64,000 nt of DNA from the NCBI GenBank assembly GCA_023213395.1, contig CM041465.1, positions 150,171,741 through 150,235,740 on the forward strand, given 5' to 3'. Below the pieces are notes generated by a model. The model saw only the letters and a list, made by a program, of their open reading frames with translations. It searched no databases and was not told the DNA's origin. This document shows, one piece after another, positions 1 through 12,194 of the stretch. The position numbers were made by a program, and so were the translations under genes. Positions within the stretch are counted from its first letter, which is position 1. The number at the start of each line of letters is the position of its first letter. This stretch comes from Cycas panzhihuaensis (lineage: Eukaryota; Cycadophyta).

Positions 1-720
1 TAATAAAATGAAAAACATGATAATAGGAATAAAATAGAATAAATCACCAAAAAACATGATCTAGTCACATTTTAGAGGTTGTAAAAATTATTTAAAAATT
101 ATAATAATTAATGAAAAATGTGACTTAATAATGTTTTTGGTTATCATAGCACTATAAAAAATGAGATACTACATGTAAAATATGATAAATTGAATTTATT
201 TTATTTTATGTATAATATCATGTTTTTTTCACTTATAGAAATGTGATATTATATGTAAAACATGATTAATTTAATTTATCACATATATATAATATCATAT
301 TTTTTTAAAGACAAAAAATATAATAAGTCAATATCAATAAATTAGATCACATTTCATTATTTAAAAAGTAAAAAAAATGGTTCATAAGAATTCAAAAAAG
401 GTAAAATCATTCATTGAGGCCATAGAATAATAATAAATAGTCAATGAAACATGCATTTAAGAATCATAAAATCAAAAAATGAAGTAGAATAATCTCTTTA
501 AATAAAGTTGGATTTATTATATAATTTTATGTATAAAGATTTATATCATAAGCAATATAAAAGAAATCATACTTATGCACCAAAAATATTTAATCACAAC
601 ACCATCAAAAGCATGCAAACAATCCAAACTATATTATCATCATTTAATATTAGAAAGAATGGAGAGGAATCAAACTTGGTCATGCCAAAAGGGAGGAGGC
701 AGGATAAAACATTTATCCCT
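1..720. repeat. AT-rich dispersed repeat, copy 1 (left end outside window)
   Basis: This stretch matches two separated pieces, about 34300-34464 and 52509-53130, which flank the gypsy element. Shared text includes the run of ataaaa/catgat words near the start, 'acattttagagg' near 70, and the segment around 490-620 with 'cattatataattt.atg.ataaagattta'. It therefore shows what the second copy looked like before the gypsy insertion. No transposase or other protein is visible; the small open frame at 508-726 resembles nothing I know. The class of repeat is unknown; a non-autonomous DNA element or part of an LTR is possible. Confidence 0.7.
155..306. repeat. two tandem AT-rich foldbacks
   Basis: Two consecutive inverted repeats lie side by side. 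The first has arms at about 155-191 and 194-229, the second at about 239-272 and 273-306. Each arm reads roughly 'tgatattatatgtaaaacatgataaatt' on one side and its complement on the other, with a loop of only a few bases. The same structure recurs in copy 2 of the repeat (52662-52733). Confidence 0.65.
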
Positions 721-1532
721 TCATGACAAAGGCTCAATGAATAAGTTAAAGTAAGATCATAAACATTACCAACCCTACCTATAGACTTATTTGCCCTAAG
801 GTTTGGGCTATGTATATTATTTCCTAGATTGATTTAGAGATAGAATGGTTAGACTACCAATGATAAGCATAGGTGAGGCTATAAGAAGATTTTATATAAT
901 GAGAGGAGCATGACTTTTCTAGAGTGAATAAACTAACCTATAAGAAAATAACCCTAAAATTTATAATTTTTTATCTTTTCTATTTTTTTAAGCTTTTGGG
1001 TTTTTCAAAGGTCTATGCTATGACATAAAAACTAAAGGAGTGTGAGCATATTATAGTGAACCTACCATAGCTTAACCTCATTAGTGGTAAATTTTAGAGG
1101 TAGTACCTACCATAATTTTACCTTATTAATGGTTGACTTTTGGAGGAGTGGCCACCATAGTTTATCCTCTTTAGTGGCCATTCTATTTTCTTAAGTGATC
1201 AAAAGTACGAAGCCTTGAAGCATGATAAGAACTATCATAATTTAGGCTCTTTAATAGATAGGATTTTAGAGCTATAGTTTATTCTCATTATAGAGATAAG
1301 TGATGCCCCTAAACATGAATGTTAGGGGTAAGAAGTTAGTTTATACTCATCATGGAGTGTCCAACTAGTTTATATTCATCGTAGAGTGAGTGATGCCTCC
1401 AACTTAAGGCGATAAAGCTAAGACCGATGGTGTTTAAGGATATAAGATACAAGTGAGTCATCTTTAACATTTTATTTATGCATAATGTATTATATAGAAA
1501 TAAAAGAGAATTGAGATAACAAGGATATAGTA
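721..1532. other. no gene seen
   Basis: AT-rich sequence without long open frames. Short phrases recur imperfectly between about 1040 and 1400 ('ctaccatagtttaacctcattagtgg', 'agtttatactcatcatagagtg'), which suggests decayed internal repetition. I recognise no coding or RNA feature. Confidence 0.5.
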
Positions 1533-1537
1533 GTATC

Positions 1538-4241
1538 TATTTCCCAGCTTCTAGGAATGGATACGGAGCAGTTGACTCAGGTAAGTATAGGTATGTTTCT
1601 CATCTTATTGTTATTTTCTTTTGTGAGGAATACTTGCTTGCATACTACATCTTCGTAGATGGTTTTGTGTCATCTACACTCATTTAGCCTATGACGACTA
1701 TAGAGGGGGCACATTCCTAGCGAGTGTGACACCTTGGTGGCTGCATAACTTCCTGCATTTTGCCCTACTTATCTTAAGACCCATTTAGTTCATGTCATTC
1801 TCGCCCGTGTGACGACCCATCATCGTTTGGTTGACTTGTCGCATCTTTGAGTCCCATTGTTGCTTCTTGTGGCTCATTTATCTGCTTGTCTGCCTCTAGG
1901 TAGGTGGGCCTGCCCCCTGCCAGCCTCTTAGGTCACTGGTCCATAGCCTAGGCTAGCTGTTTGGGCTAGTTTTGGCCTCTAGTCCTGCACCACAGCAGAT
2001 TTTGTAGTACCGTAAAGTTTACTGTGGTGCGACTGTCATGACTTATTTTTAAAAACTACCATGGCAATTCTCGCATTTATTATAGAATTACCATGTGTCT
2101 TGCAACTCAACTCACTGCTAGTCAAGCCCTAATCACTCAATTAGGGTTGGGGCTAGGTATTTAAGTCTTAGCCAACTCATTTTTAGGATCCTTTGGCTCA
2201 TTTTAGAAGAATCAACAAGGAAAAACACCCTACTGTCTACTATCTCCTTCTACTCCACTACTGTTCCAAGACCTACAACCACTCTCCAGCACCTAACTCT
2301 CCTTTGGCTCAGCTATGACATCTTCATAGCCCCTTGTACACCTTAGAGAGGGCCTCCTTGAAGAGTTTCTAGGACCTCTTTACCCAGGCAGCCACCAAGC
2401 GGTCTTAAGTGCAGGACTTTCCTTCAGCCATCTTAGCAGGGACTCCATACCTGCTGCTCTATAGCTTTTCTTCAGATTTCTCAGCCTCTTCTCAGTAGGT
2501 TTTGGTAGAGGCAAATGCCTCCCATCTTCTCCAAAAGGTATTTATTAGTATAAGGTCTTTCCTTACCCAGTTTATGCTCAGTTTTGCATGGTTTACACTA
2601 GCTTGTCTTGTCTTATTTTTAGAGGTTATTTGCTACCTTTGTCTTGGATTATTTCCCCTGTTATTTAGGCTTCTTTTCCTGCATTTCATGCCTAAGACAG
2701 TAGCCAAAGAGGGTTGCATAAGGTTTAGGATAGATCTAGGTAGATTCTGCACCACCCTCATGCTCCCTAAGAGGCTTCCGCCCTCCAAACCTTCCTCTTT
2801 GTCCCTGTGCTACTCCTGGAGTGGGGCTAAGGGTTAGAAGCCTATTTCTAGCCACTAAAATCAGCATTTGCACCTGTTGCAATGTTAGTTTGTAGGCCTA
2901 TATCATCCATTTGGGTAACACATAAGCCCTGGCTACTTGTCCCTAGCTCAACCTTACTCTCGGCAACCCGGTTTGCTTCCCATAACACTCCAGTTTGTTG
3001 AGGATCTCGTCAAGCTTCCTTGCAATTTTGTTATCTCCATTTGTAGCTCTTTGTATAGCCCTATCCTCGCTGCCTTATGGCTTCTTGAGGGAAGGCAGGG
3101 TTGCTCTTTGCGGGAGGTAGGCCACTCCAAGTCTTACCAACTTGTCTACCATTCATTTGGATAGTTTTCATCTTAGTTTATTATTGTAATCTTGTGGTTC
3201 ATGAATGCTAACATATATGTATAGAGGCTTGTTCTTGGTATATATATATATGTGTTGTTGAGATTTCACTTGGTGTTGCTAGTATCCTTTCTTCAGAAAG
3301 GGATATTCACATTTACTTGTAGGTACATGGAGGACGCAAAGGACTCATCCCTTTTCCTCCCTCTCGGGTAAGTGTATGTACTCATATTTATTGTAGCACT
3401 TTATTTGTTATTATCGCTATCCTTTCTTTTCTTTCTTAGCACTCTAGTGTCACTCCCAGGGAAGGTAAGGAAGCCCCATGCTTCACCCTACTGTGACCCC
3501 TCTCTTTTACCGTGCTTCATTGAGCGATCTTGGATACCTTGTGGGAATGTTGCTGCTTCGATCGCATCTTGATTCTGGGTTTGTGTCTTCGCTTCATTTT
3601 TATTCTCTTTCCTTTAGAAGATCTTGCATGGTAGTAATTGGATCACTTGAAAGGAAAAAGGAAATTGATTCTTCTCTTGGTTTATATTTGGTTTAGCACC
3701 TTTGTATATTACATCTATTATAGGAAAAGGTTTTAGGAAGACCTTCCTCCCAACCCTTTTCCCTTTAGTTTGTAAGCTTTACCCTTACCATCTTAGCTTG
3801 CATTAGCCTTGCTCTGTTTGTTTGTATGCCTGTAGCACCCTCACCCTTCTTGATTACTCTTCACATTTCCCCTTGGTTTCCTCCACTCATTTGAGCAACC
3901 AAGGGAGCCTCAACCGTAGCTTGTTCACCTACTTGTTTCCCTCTGCTATGGGGAACCCTTGAGGGTTTCCCTCCCTTCCCTTCTTGCCATCTAAGGGTGG
4001 GAGGACCCTTCTTCAAGATCCATCCCAGCTACTCTCCTGCCTCCTCTTTTCTTAGTGGAAGTGGGGAACCACCTTTTGGTAGCTAGGTACCATTCGCAGG
4101 TCCTGAACTCGCGCTCTGGTACACGGGGTGCCCTGCATGGTATTTTCCTTGCTCATAGGTTCTTATCCACACTTGATAGTTCCATTGATCACCCTCATTA
4201 TTCCTACTCAGTTAGGTAGCTATCCCGTAGATGCGCATCCA
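1538..4241 (+). mobile_element. solo LTR of a gypsy family related to the element at 34465
   Basis: The block starts 'tatttcccagcttctaggaatgg' and ends 'atgcgcatcca', and is flanked on both sides by the exact 5-bp word gtatc (1533-1537 and 4242-4246). This is a target-site duplication; the initial TG has become TA. The start and many inner blocks match the LTRs of the large gypsy element: the 'gactcaggtaagt.taggtatg' segment, the 'tttactgtgg.gcgactgtc' segment, and 'tcgcatttattatagaa.ttaccatgtg'. No internal region lies on either side, so recombination between two LTRs probably left it behind. Open frames within it (for example 2502-2837 and 3372-3696) are chance frames in LTR sequence. Confidence 0.8.
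3239..3251. repeat. short (TA)n microsatellite
   Basis: A run of about six TA units inside the solo LTR. Confidence 0.7.
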
Positions 4242-4246
4242 GTATC

Positions 4247-6887
4247 CAAGAGAGTGTACAAATGATTAGAGTAAGTTTAATAAATATGCATGGGTTGGTA
4301 TATGATAATTTATAGGTCAAAGAATAGATTGATCAAAATATTATCAAATTACAAGGTATCACTTAGGGCAGTTATCATAGTTAAGTACCTAGTTATATTA
4401 TCAGTTGCTTAAAAAGAAAGACTACAATATTGGTTAAAACATTATCCATTTGGTCACAAGTAATCCATATGGTCGTAAAGGGCCTTACATCTCCCCAACT
4501 TTTCCCATTGATGTAAATGTCCAATGCCATAGGTGTAAGAAATAATGATTCAAAGATAAGCTAACAAATGAAGGAATGGTTTAAGAATCAATCTACAAGT
4601 ATATGCCTAAGATTAAATGGTTGGGTTTTGACTATAAAATATTAACATGAGTAGGTAGGCCCCATAGTTTGATTTTCTCCACCTTCCAAAGCTAATTAAT
4701 TTATACCTCCTTTATGTTGAACAAGTTTTAATCATAATTAAGGCCATAGTATACGCAAGAAACTAGATTTAAAGGTCCTAAACAATGCATATAATTAGAC
4801 CCAAATTGTGTATTTATAGGTGGAGATGAAGTGGACATGCAACTTTCTCAAAATACCAAGAAGGTGCAAAAGTCTATATATAACCATATACAAATCTTCT
4901 CTCCTTTTTTCTTAATAGTTTAGGAGGCTATCACTCCATATGATAGTTTAGATAAAGGTCATGGTGAATTAAGCATCACTAAACCTATTTTATAGATGAT
5001 GCACCTTATTTAGTCTCATGCTTTTTAAAAGAGATGAGTTGACTACAACTAATATATAATTTTTGTTAAGACATGGTAGGCACTTAGAGTAATGAGTTTT
5101 GAAAGATACAATGGTAATTAGACTACCCATGGGGTGTTAGACCTTAAATATTACAATAAAAGTGATTATTTGATGAAGCATGGGTAGTGAAGAGCTTAAA
5201 GCTAAGTCCTTAAGGGATGAATCATTAGTAGTTGAAAGGATATTTCATTAGGATATCTCTAAGCATCTAGGGTATGAGAGATATTAAATAATAATCCTTA
5301 AGATAGAATATGGAGTAGGCCTAAGAATCATATAATAGTGAGGATTATGTAATACACCAAAGGGGTAGGGTAAATAAGGTGCTAATAGAGTGAATAAAAA
5401 ATTATCGTTGAACTTATCTTGAATGCAAGTAAATGAGGACTAAAGATTACTTAACCATAAATAGAATTACCTCGAGAGAAGAAAGAATATTGGCAAGTCT
5501 CTAATATAAGTGCATTATGAAGTAGGCTTCATTTAAAGTGGATATAATTAACTAGAAAGAGATAAAGTTTAGGGACATAAGAATGTTCGTAGGAAATAAT
5601 ATTAGCTCACTTGAAATCAAACTCAACTCAAAGATAGAGGTGTTTTATAGATGAATAAGCTAACTACTTAGACCCATAACTGAGTACTATCCCTTTGAAC
5701 TAAGCTAGGAAGGGTAATTCTAGGGGAACTAAAACCAAAGGAAAAAATATAAAGGAAAGAGATATGCTTCTTTTTGTTCTTTTATGATTTTTTTTAAAAG
5801 ATTTTGGGAAAATAATATATACATGTAGTTTATGCTCAATTTCAAAGTAAGAAAAATATAAAAGGAATAATATAAATAAGTAGGAATGAGGATGACAATC
5901 TAAATATTGTGAGATAGTAACTAGGAAGGATTATATATACCATCTCTATAAGTTTGGGATCAGTTGGTTTGTCTATTAACCAAATCCATCTAATAAAGTA
6001 ATTAATACTAAGCTTGTGGAAATGGAAATTTAGATTGTATTAGCCACCCTAATAGGAAGTCAAATATAATTTAAAGGACATGTCTAAGTAGAGCCACAAG
6101 AATACCTATCAATGTCAAGTAATCCCAACTAACTAATATTTGTATGATGCTTCTCAAAGGGGGACTCAATGTTTATCAAATATATCTAAGAACTTATTAT
6201 GTATCAAATCTCTTAGGTATACCGAATTCTCCCTTGGCTATTTCCAAGTACTTGAAGCTTTTAGGAACCTGCACTCTGTTAAGACCCTCCTTAGCCCATG
6301 ATTCTCATATGGATTTATCCTTCTAGGTACTTTCTTCCATTTTAATGTTTGTTACTCTTAAATCCATATCATATCTACTTTTCTTTTCAAGGCTTTAGTT
6401 CTCTCATGTTTATAAAAAAGGTGTAAGAACCACATACCTCTAAGTATTGGGCTTGGGAATGAAGGCTATAGTTTAAAATTATTGTGGAGCATATGTAGTT
6501 TACCCTTACTTTAGAGTGAGTCATAATTTAAGCTCATTGTAAATCAAGGTCATTAGGATAAATAAGAACTCTATTGTGCCTAAGAAAGCCTTCAATAAAG
6601 GATGGCACCTAAAACCCTACCATGCAAGTAAGAAATTAATCATCAAAAGTATAAAAGAAGGAAAACTTGAGGTAAAAACCTTAGAATGATACAAGGGGCT
6701 ACACTAAGATGCAATTTTTTAATGCCACTATAATCATGGGTAAAACTAAGAGGCAACTCATTGAGGGTTTCCTTGGATTAATTACTCTTCTTAGGATTAA
6801 ATCCTAATAAAATCCTAAGGTTACTAGTTGGTTTTAAACTAATAAGAATTATTCTCCTAACAACAATTGATTCCTTACCTCAAAGTA
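4247..6887. other. no gene seen, AT-rich intergenic or decayed repeat
   Basis: 2.6 kb with stops in all frames. I see no retroelement motif, LTR pair or RNA gene. A frame of 60 codons at 6144-6326 has no recognisable motif. Copia A later inserted at its right end, and the sequence resumes at 12109. Confidence 0.45.
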
Positions 6888-6892
6888 GGCTT

Positions 6893-7100
6893 TGTTAAAA
6901 CTGACTTCATAATTGATGGAGAGAAAGAATCTATATTCTATTATGTGAGGAATTCCTCCTTTTATACATCAAGATATGTAATTGTTATAAGGTTTATTAC
7001 AACCAATTGAGTATATTATATTTACATTAAGTATAATGAGGGTTTAATTACATTACCCCCTTTCTTTAATAATCCTAGGATAAAACATTATAGTCTAACA
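6893..7100 (-). repeat. copia A 3' LTR
   Basis: 208 bp, reading tgttaaaactgac...tagtctaaca on the plus strand; pairs with 11895-12103. Confidence 0.9.
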
Positions 7101-7116
7101 CCCTCTCTTAATGTTT
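7101..7116 (-). other. copia A polypurine tract
   Basis: The plus strand reads ccctctcttaatg, so the minus strand reads cattaagagaggg immediately before the 3' LTR, the usual primer for plus-strand DNA synthesis. Confidence 0.75.
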
Positions 7117-7139
7117 TATCTTTTTTAGTTATATTTTCT

Positions 7140-7500
7140 CTCCACATATTTAAAATTTATCTCTAGTAAGGGATTTTGTCAGAATATTTACAACCTGATT
7201 TGTTATGGGATAATATGTTAGATCAATATCTTTGCTTTGCACTTTTTCTTGAATGAAGTGATGATGTACTTCTATATGTTTTATCTGTGCATGTAGAATA
7301 GGATTCTTAGTCAACTTTATTACACTCTGATTATCACATAGTAAAGTTATTGGTCCTAGTTTTAGTTGATTCATATCTATTAATAGTTGCCTGAGCCATG
7401 GTGCTTCACATGTTTCATTAACTACTGGTTTGTATTCTACTTTAGTTGATGAGAGTATAATTATTGGTTACTTTTTATTGTACCAAGAAATGGTAGTTGA
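7140..7500 (-). pseudogene. copia A RNase H domain (decayed)
   Basis: An open stretch at 7150-7374 contains LLCDNQSVIKLTKNPILHAQ followed by KHIEVHHHFIQEKV and a tail ending in NILTKSL. This is the usual C-terminal end of copia Pol: the D of CDNQ is a catalytic Asp, and the H.R.KHI..HFIRE block is family-typical. Upstream (about 7400-7500), the part with the catalytic Glu is out of frame. In copia elements the domain removes RNA from the RNA:DNA hybrid during reverse transcription. Confidence 0.8.
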
Positions 7501-7587
7501 GCCCAAGAAGAAACAATATCTGCTGGTAGATCTCATATCTCCTTTATCCTCTTCCTAGTTAGAATCATAATATCCAAGTAGTTGAGT

Positions 7588-8600
7588 TTATTTCTTTTTG
7601 ATGTATGTTAGTTTCAGATCTATAGTTCCTTTTATATATCTAAGTATCCTTTTAGGTTTTTTCCAATGTTTCATTCTTAGCTCCTGCATGTATTTGGAGA
7701 CTAAACCTACTGAGAGTGAAATATTAGGTCTTGTGGTAGTTAAATAGATTAACTTCCAATTAACTACCTGTAAAGAGTTTTTTGATGTAGGTTTTCCTTC
7801 ATCTCGGATTATATTACAATTTACTTCCATGGGAGTTGCACATTCATTGCAATTCTCCATTTGAAATTTAACTAGCAAATCTCTGGTGTATTTTCTTTAT
7901 GATAGTGTGATTGAATATTTATTTTGCTCAATCTCTATTCTTAGATAATAACTCAAGGAACTTAGATCTATTATTTCAAATTCTTTTTCTAGCTGGCTCT
8001 TTATATTCATGATGGATTTTGTGTCATCTCCTATGCAAATCATGTCATAATCATAGATAATAATAATTGATATTTTCTTATCACTTCTTTCTACATAGAG
8101 ACTAGAATAAGAACTACACCTGTGAAAATAATTTTAAGACAAATGTTTGTCCAACTTCATGTACCATGCTCTGGGGGCTTGTTTCAATCCATACAGAGCC
8201 ATTTTAAGCTTACATACTAAATGTTCTTATCCTTGCTTGACATAGCCTTCTAATTGTCACATGTAGACTTCTTCCTCTAGATCTCTATTTAAAAAGACAC
8301 TTTTGACATCCAATTGGTAAATCTTCTAGTTGTTTTGTGTTGCCAATGCAATTATTATTTAGATAATATTTAGTTTATCCATAAGAGAGAATGTTTCATC
8401 AAAATCAATTCTGGTAGCCTGAGTGTATCCTTTTACTATAAATCTCGCTTTGAACTTTCTTATTTTGTTATTAGCTCCTTCTTTTACCTTATGTATCCAT
8501 TTGTAATTGACAACTAGTTTATTTGGAGGTAACTCTACTAGATCCAAGCTTGGTTTTTGGCTATGGCATCCATTTCTACATTCATTACTAACCTCCATTC
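7588..8600 (-). pseudogene. copia A reverse transcriptase (broken)
   Basis: The N-terminal part at 8359-8598 contains VNYKWIHKVKEGANNKIRKF and then KARFIVKGYTQATRIDFDETFS, the copia RT opening (NKWVFK...KARLVAKGF.Q..GIDY.ETF). The C-terminal part at 7588-7878 contains NCNECATPMEVN and later TRPNISLSVGLVSKYM, matching the RT/RNase H connection. The catalytic YVDD box near 8040-8065 reads Y-D-Y-D, so it is damaged. Several stops and at least two frameshifts separate these pieces. Confidence 0.85.
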
Positions 8601-8627
8601 AACATATTCCTTTGCTTCTTCAAACAA

Positions 8628-9570
8628 TTAAGGCTCTATTCTACTGAGGAGAGCTTGATGATACTGATTCCTAGTGTTGTATGTATACACATGTCCTTTT
8701 CCTTCTTCTATTATTTTGATGTACCATTTTAGTACTTTATTTTCTCTTTTTGGTGCTTTAATGATTAATTCATCTAATGATTGTTCTCCTTCTGTGAGAG
8801 GAGTGGACTCTAGTTCTTCTAAATCAGTTTCTGTAGTCACTCCTGATTTTTCATCAAGATGTTCCTTTTGAGGCTTAATCCTTGGTACTTCTTCAAATGT
8901 TTTAATTAAAGGTTCAAACTTAATGGGGATTTCTTCATTAAAAACTACATCCCTACTTACATAATTTTTATTAGTTTTGGCATCTATACACTTGTATCCT
9001 TTTGAGTTTTTACTATATCCAATCATAATGCACTCTATGTATTTTGAATCAAGTTTTATCCCATTTTTATCTAGTATATGAACTAAGGCTTGACTACCAA
9101 AGATTTTAAAGTTACTTACATCAGGCTTTCTTCTTGTCCATTGTTCTTCTAGAGTTGTTTGTTGTAGTGTTGTAGTTGGACATTGGTTTATCAAATAACA
9201 TGTTGTACTTACTGCTTTAGCCTAGTAAGTTCTTGAATCTTGCTTGCCATGGATCATGCTTCATTCCATTTCTATAATGGTCCTATTTTTGTCTTTTTCT
9301 ATGTTGTTGAACTAAGATGTATATGGAGTTGTGAGTTACCTTTGTATACCCTTAGTTTTACAATAGTCCAAGAATTCTTTCGAAATATATTTACCCCCAT
9401 TGTTTAATTTGATATATTTAATTTTACATATTTACTCTAATTCTACTTTGCTTTAAACTCTTTAAATGTATCAAATACTTCTAATTTATTATGAATGAAA
9501 TATACCCACACCTTCTTCGTGAAATCATTAATGAAAGTCAAAAAATATATAGAGTCATTTATGAAAAGTG
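8628..9570 (-). pseudogene. copia A integrase (broken)
   Basis: The region at 8628-9194 holds the family-typical C-terminal half: KPDVSNFKIFGSQALVHI, IMIGYSKNSKGYKC and NYVSRDVVFNEE. Further upstream (about 9300-9420) the core reads KLNNGGKYISKEF, where T-D-N-G-G is usual, so the second catalytic Asp is changed to Asn. NRTIIEM follows at about 9250. Copia integrase inserts the cDNA into the host chromosome. Frameshifts separate the core from the C-terminal part. Confidence 0.8.
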
Positions 9571-9854
9571 GTATTAAAGGACCATATAAGTTTATGTATT
9601 AGTTCCAATTTTTCTTGAGCATTCCATCCATTTGTTTGAAAGAAAAACAATGCTATTTTCTAAATTAACAACCTTTGTAAATAAAATATTCTAACAAAAT
9701 GCAAGGAAGTTAATTAACTATATTATTTTTTTCATCATTTCTAATTTGTCCATAAGAAGATGTATATACTTCAAATGCTACACTTTATTATTATCATTAA
9801 AATTTATAGCAGAGAATGCCTTTACATCCAATTTTGAATTAACAAGAATGGATA

Positions 9855-10200
9855 TCAGTTTATAGGGTTATTATACTTTACCCTTTTAGCAATAACATCA
9901 TCATTTTTCACGTCTAATATATAAAAGATTCCCTTCTTGTCAAATATGGTTCTCAAGTTTTTATTGCTTAGTTGTGCCACCAAGAGAAGGTTCATTTTTA
10001 GCCCTGATATAGGAAGTACATTAACAATTTTCTTTACACAACCTTGTAAGTTCACAACAATGGTTCCTACTCCTTTGATATTTAAAGTATACTTATCTCC
10101 CAATTCAACTGATTTTTTTGAGGAGTAGGGTGTAATGCATTCGAACCAACCTTCTCTAGTTGTCATGTGTCATGATGCTCCTGAGTTAATGTACCAGACA
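9855..10200 (-). pseudogene. copia A protease (decayed)
   Basis: The reading WYINSGAS-stop-HMTTREGWF matches the copia aspartic protease start (W.LDSGAS.HM), with Asp changed to Asn and a stop after the motif. The frame continues with SVELGDKYTLNIKGVGTIVV, then NVLPISGLKMNLLLVAQL, the usual path through protease towards integrase. Without the catalytic Asp it cannot cleave Gag-Pol. Confidence 0.85.
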
Positions 10201-10339
10201 TCCTTGTCTTGAAGACTGACTGATAGAATAGCAATGAAGGATGTTTCTTCCTCTTCTTTGTCAGGTTTCTCCTTACTATAGTTTTTGGCTAGTTTCTTCC
10301 CTTTTTAAATCTTTGCTCTTCATTGAAGACACTGGTATG

Positions 10340-11189
10340 TGTAGTGTCTTGGCCATCCACAATGGTAGCAAAGATCAAGTGTATGACATTGGCTTAAGAA
10401 GTGTCCTAGTTTACCATAATTAAAGCATACTTGAGCATCCCTAGATGGATACATATGACTACTTCCCCTATTTTTTAACCATATTCCTTGTGATAAATGT
10501 ATAGAATTTGGAGTTCCTCCTCTACCTCTGAATCAACATCATCCTCTGGAGCTTTTTATATTTAATTTTATCACAAAGGAATCTTCCAATTTAGTGGTAT
10601 CTTCATATCTTCTGTGTCATTGTTCTTATCTTAGTAACATGTCTATCAGTTTGTCAAGAGTCATTTATTCAATTAATCCAGTATTGGTTATTGTATTAAT
10701 GGTCACATCAAAGGCATTTAGAAGTTTTCCTACCATCATTTCTACTATCTCCTTTTCAGATATATCTTCCCTAGTGCTTAAAAGATAATTCCAAATTGTA
10801 GTGACTTTATGAATGAAGTTAGCCACTATTTTTATTTGTTTCATAGACAACTTGAATAACTCCTCTTTTAAAGTTACACTCCTTGCTTTGTTATTTTGGG
10901 CATAATAATTTTTAAAGGTTTTCCAAATTTGAGAACAAGAATTTGATTTGTCAATGTATATCAAAAGATGATCTGAGACTAACATTTTCAAAGTTATTAC
11001 TCATAGATTATTTCTTTCTTTCCAAATTTTCTCAGCATCTCCTTTAGTTTCAGCCATCTTTTCTTCCCGAATGGTTAACTATCATGCATTTTTGGCATGT
11101 AAAAGGGCTTCCATTTTAATTCTCCAGATATGATAATTATTTCTAGTTAGTTTATCTAAATCATTAAGGCCCATAATAGAGGATGCCAT
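10340..11189 (-). pseudogene. copia A gag (broken)
   Basis: Starts with an ATG at 11187-11189: MASSIMGLNDLDKL, then RNNYHIWRIKMEALL, the classic copia Gag opening. Continues SCSQIWKTFKNYY and MKQIKIVANFIHKV, matching the UBN2-type capsid region. Two zinc-knuckle remnants follow near 10335-10435 (CFNYGKLGHFLSQC and CYHCG-stop-PRHYTYQC); the first has lost its second Cys. Gag forms the virus-like particle and binds element RNA. At least four stops are present. Confidence 0.85.
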
Positions 11190-11878
11190 GGTTGCACAGA
11201 TGGAGATATGAAATATGTTTAAGGAACATGCCTAAAAGACTAGAGTTGTACAGTTGTTTAAATTTTTGTATGATTTTTTATACAAAATTAAAGTTGTATA
11301 GAAAAAGAAAAAGAGGACCTCAAACTGAAGATTTTTCAAATGGGTACCTAGATCTACAATTAGTTTTTCAATATCTGTTTTGGATTGAGAGAAAAAGGGG
11401 CTTGAAGATCTAAAAAATGCATCTATGGTTCTTTAAAAAAATAGTTAATTCTTCAAAAAAGTTTAAAAAATCTCTATAAATCAACACTTAATCCCTTTGT
11501 ATTAACTGAGAGGAGGGAATACAGTAGTTATTACCCATACTTCAAGTGAGTTTTTCTAAAAAAATAAGGATTTTACCTTCAAATCTATGCACTTGAAAAA
11601 GTGGTAAAAACTCCTTTGAAATGAACTCAGATAAACTCAATGCAAAAGGAAAAAGTAACAGGGATATTTATATCTACAACTTGAGTAAGTTTGGTGTGAT
11701 TTTAAGCACTTTGAATTTTATTAATTATACAATTGTATGATTCCATACACTTTCTCAAATCAATTGAAACTTCCTTTGGCTTTCTTTAATTAATGCTTAT
11801 ACTTGATAGATTGATCTAAGTAAGTATCTTTAGTTGATTTCCTACAGTTGAGGCCTCCTCTAATAGATAGGCTTGATA

Positions 11879-11894
11879 GTCTGCTCTAATAGCA
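11879..11894 (-). other. copia A primer-binding site
   Basis: The minus strand reads tgctattagagcagac directly next to the 5' LTR. Plant copia elements use tggtatcagagc, complementary to the 3' end of initiator tRNA-Met; two transitions/transversions separate the two. Confidence 0.8.
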
Positions 11895-12103
11895 TGTTAA
11901 AAACTGACTTCACAATTGATGGAAAGAAAGAATCTATATTTTATTATATGAGAAATTCCTCTTTTTATACATCAAGATATGTAACTATTACAAGGTTTAT
12001 TACAACTAATCAAGTGTATTATATTTACATTAAGTATAACGAGGGTTTAATTATATTGCCTCCTTCCTTTAATGGTCTTAAGATAAAATATTATACTCTA
12101 ACA
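11895..12103 (-). repeat. copia A 5' LTR
   Basis: 209 bp, partner of 6893-7100; followed by the target duplication ggctt. Confidence 0.9.
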
Positions 12104-12194
12104 GGCTTAGTAAGAATAAGGTATTTAAAGCTATAGAGGTCATCAAGCACTAAAAACGAAAGGTAGATGACCTACTTTAAAGTAATCCTAAGCT

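Larger units (their letters stand above)
6893..12103 (-). mobile_element. copia element A, full length but decayed
   Basis: A 5.2-kb Ty1/copia element read on the minus strand. LTRs at 6893-7100 and 11895-12103 begin TG and end CA, and the perfect duplication ggctt flanks them (6888-6892 and 12104-12108). A tRNA-iMet type primer site and a polypurine tract sit in the right places. In element order it carries gag, protease, integrase, reverse transcriptase and RNase H. That order (integrase before RT) defines copia. The LTRs differ at roughly 25 of 209 sites by eye, nearly all transitions, so the insertion is old. Stops and frameshifts in every domain make it non-functional. Confidence 0.9.

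Noticed and set aside
2502-2837. 111-codon hydrophobic plus-strand frame
   Set aside because: Lies within the solo LTR and has no motif; chance frame in pyrimidine-rich DNA.
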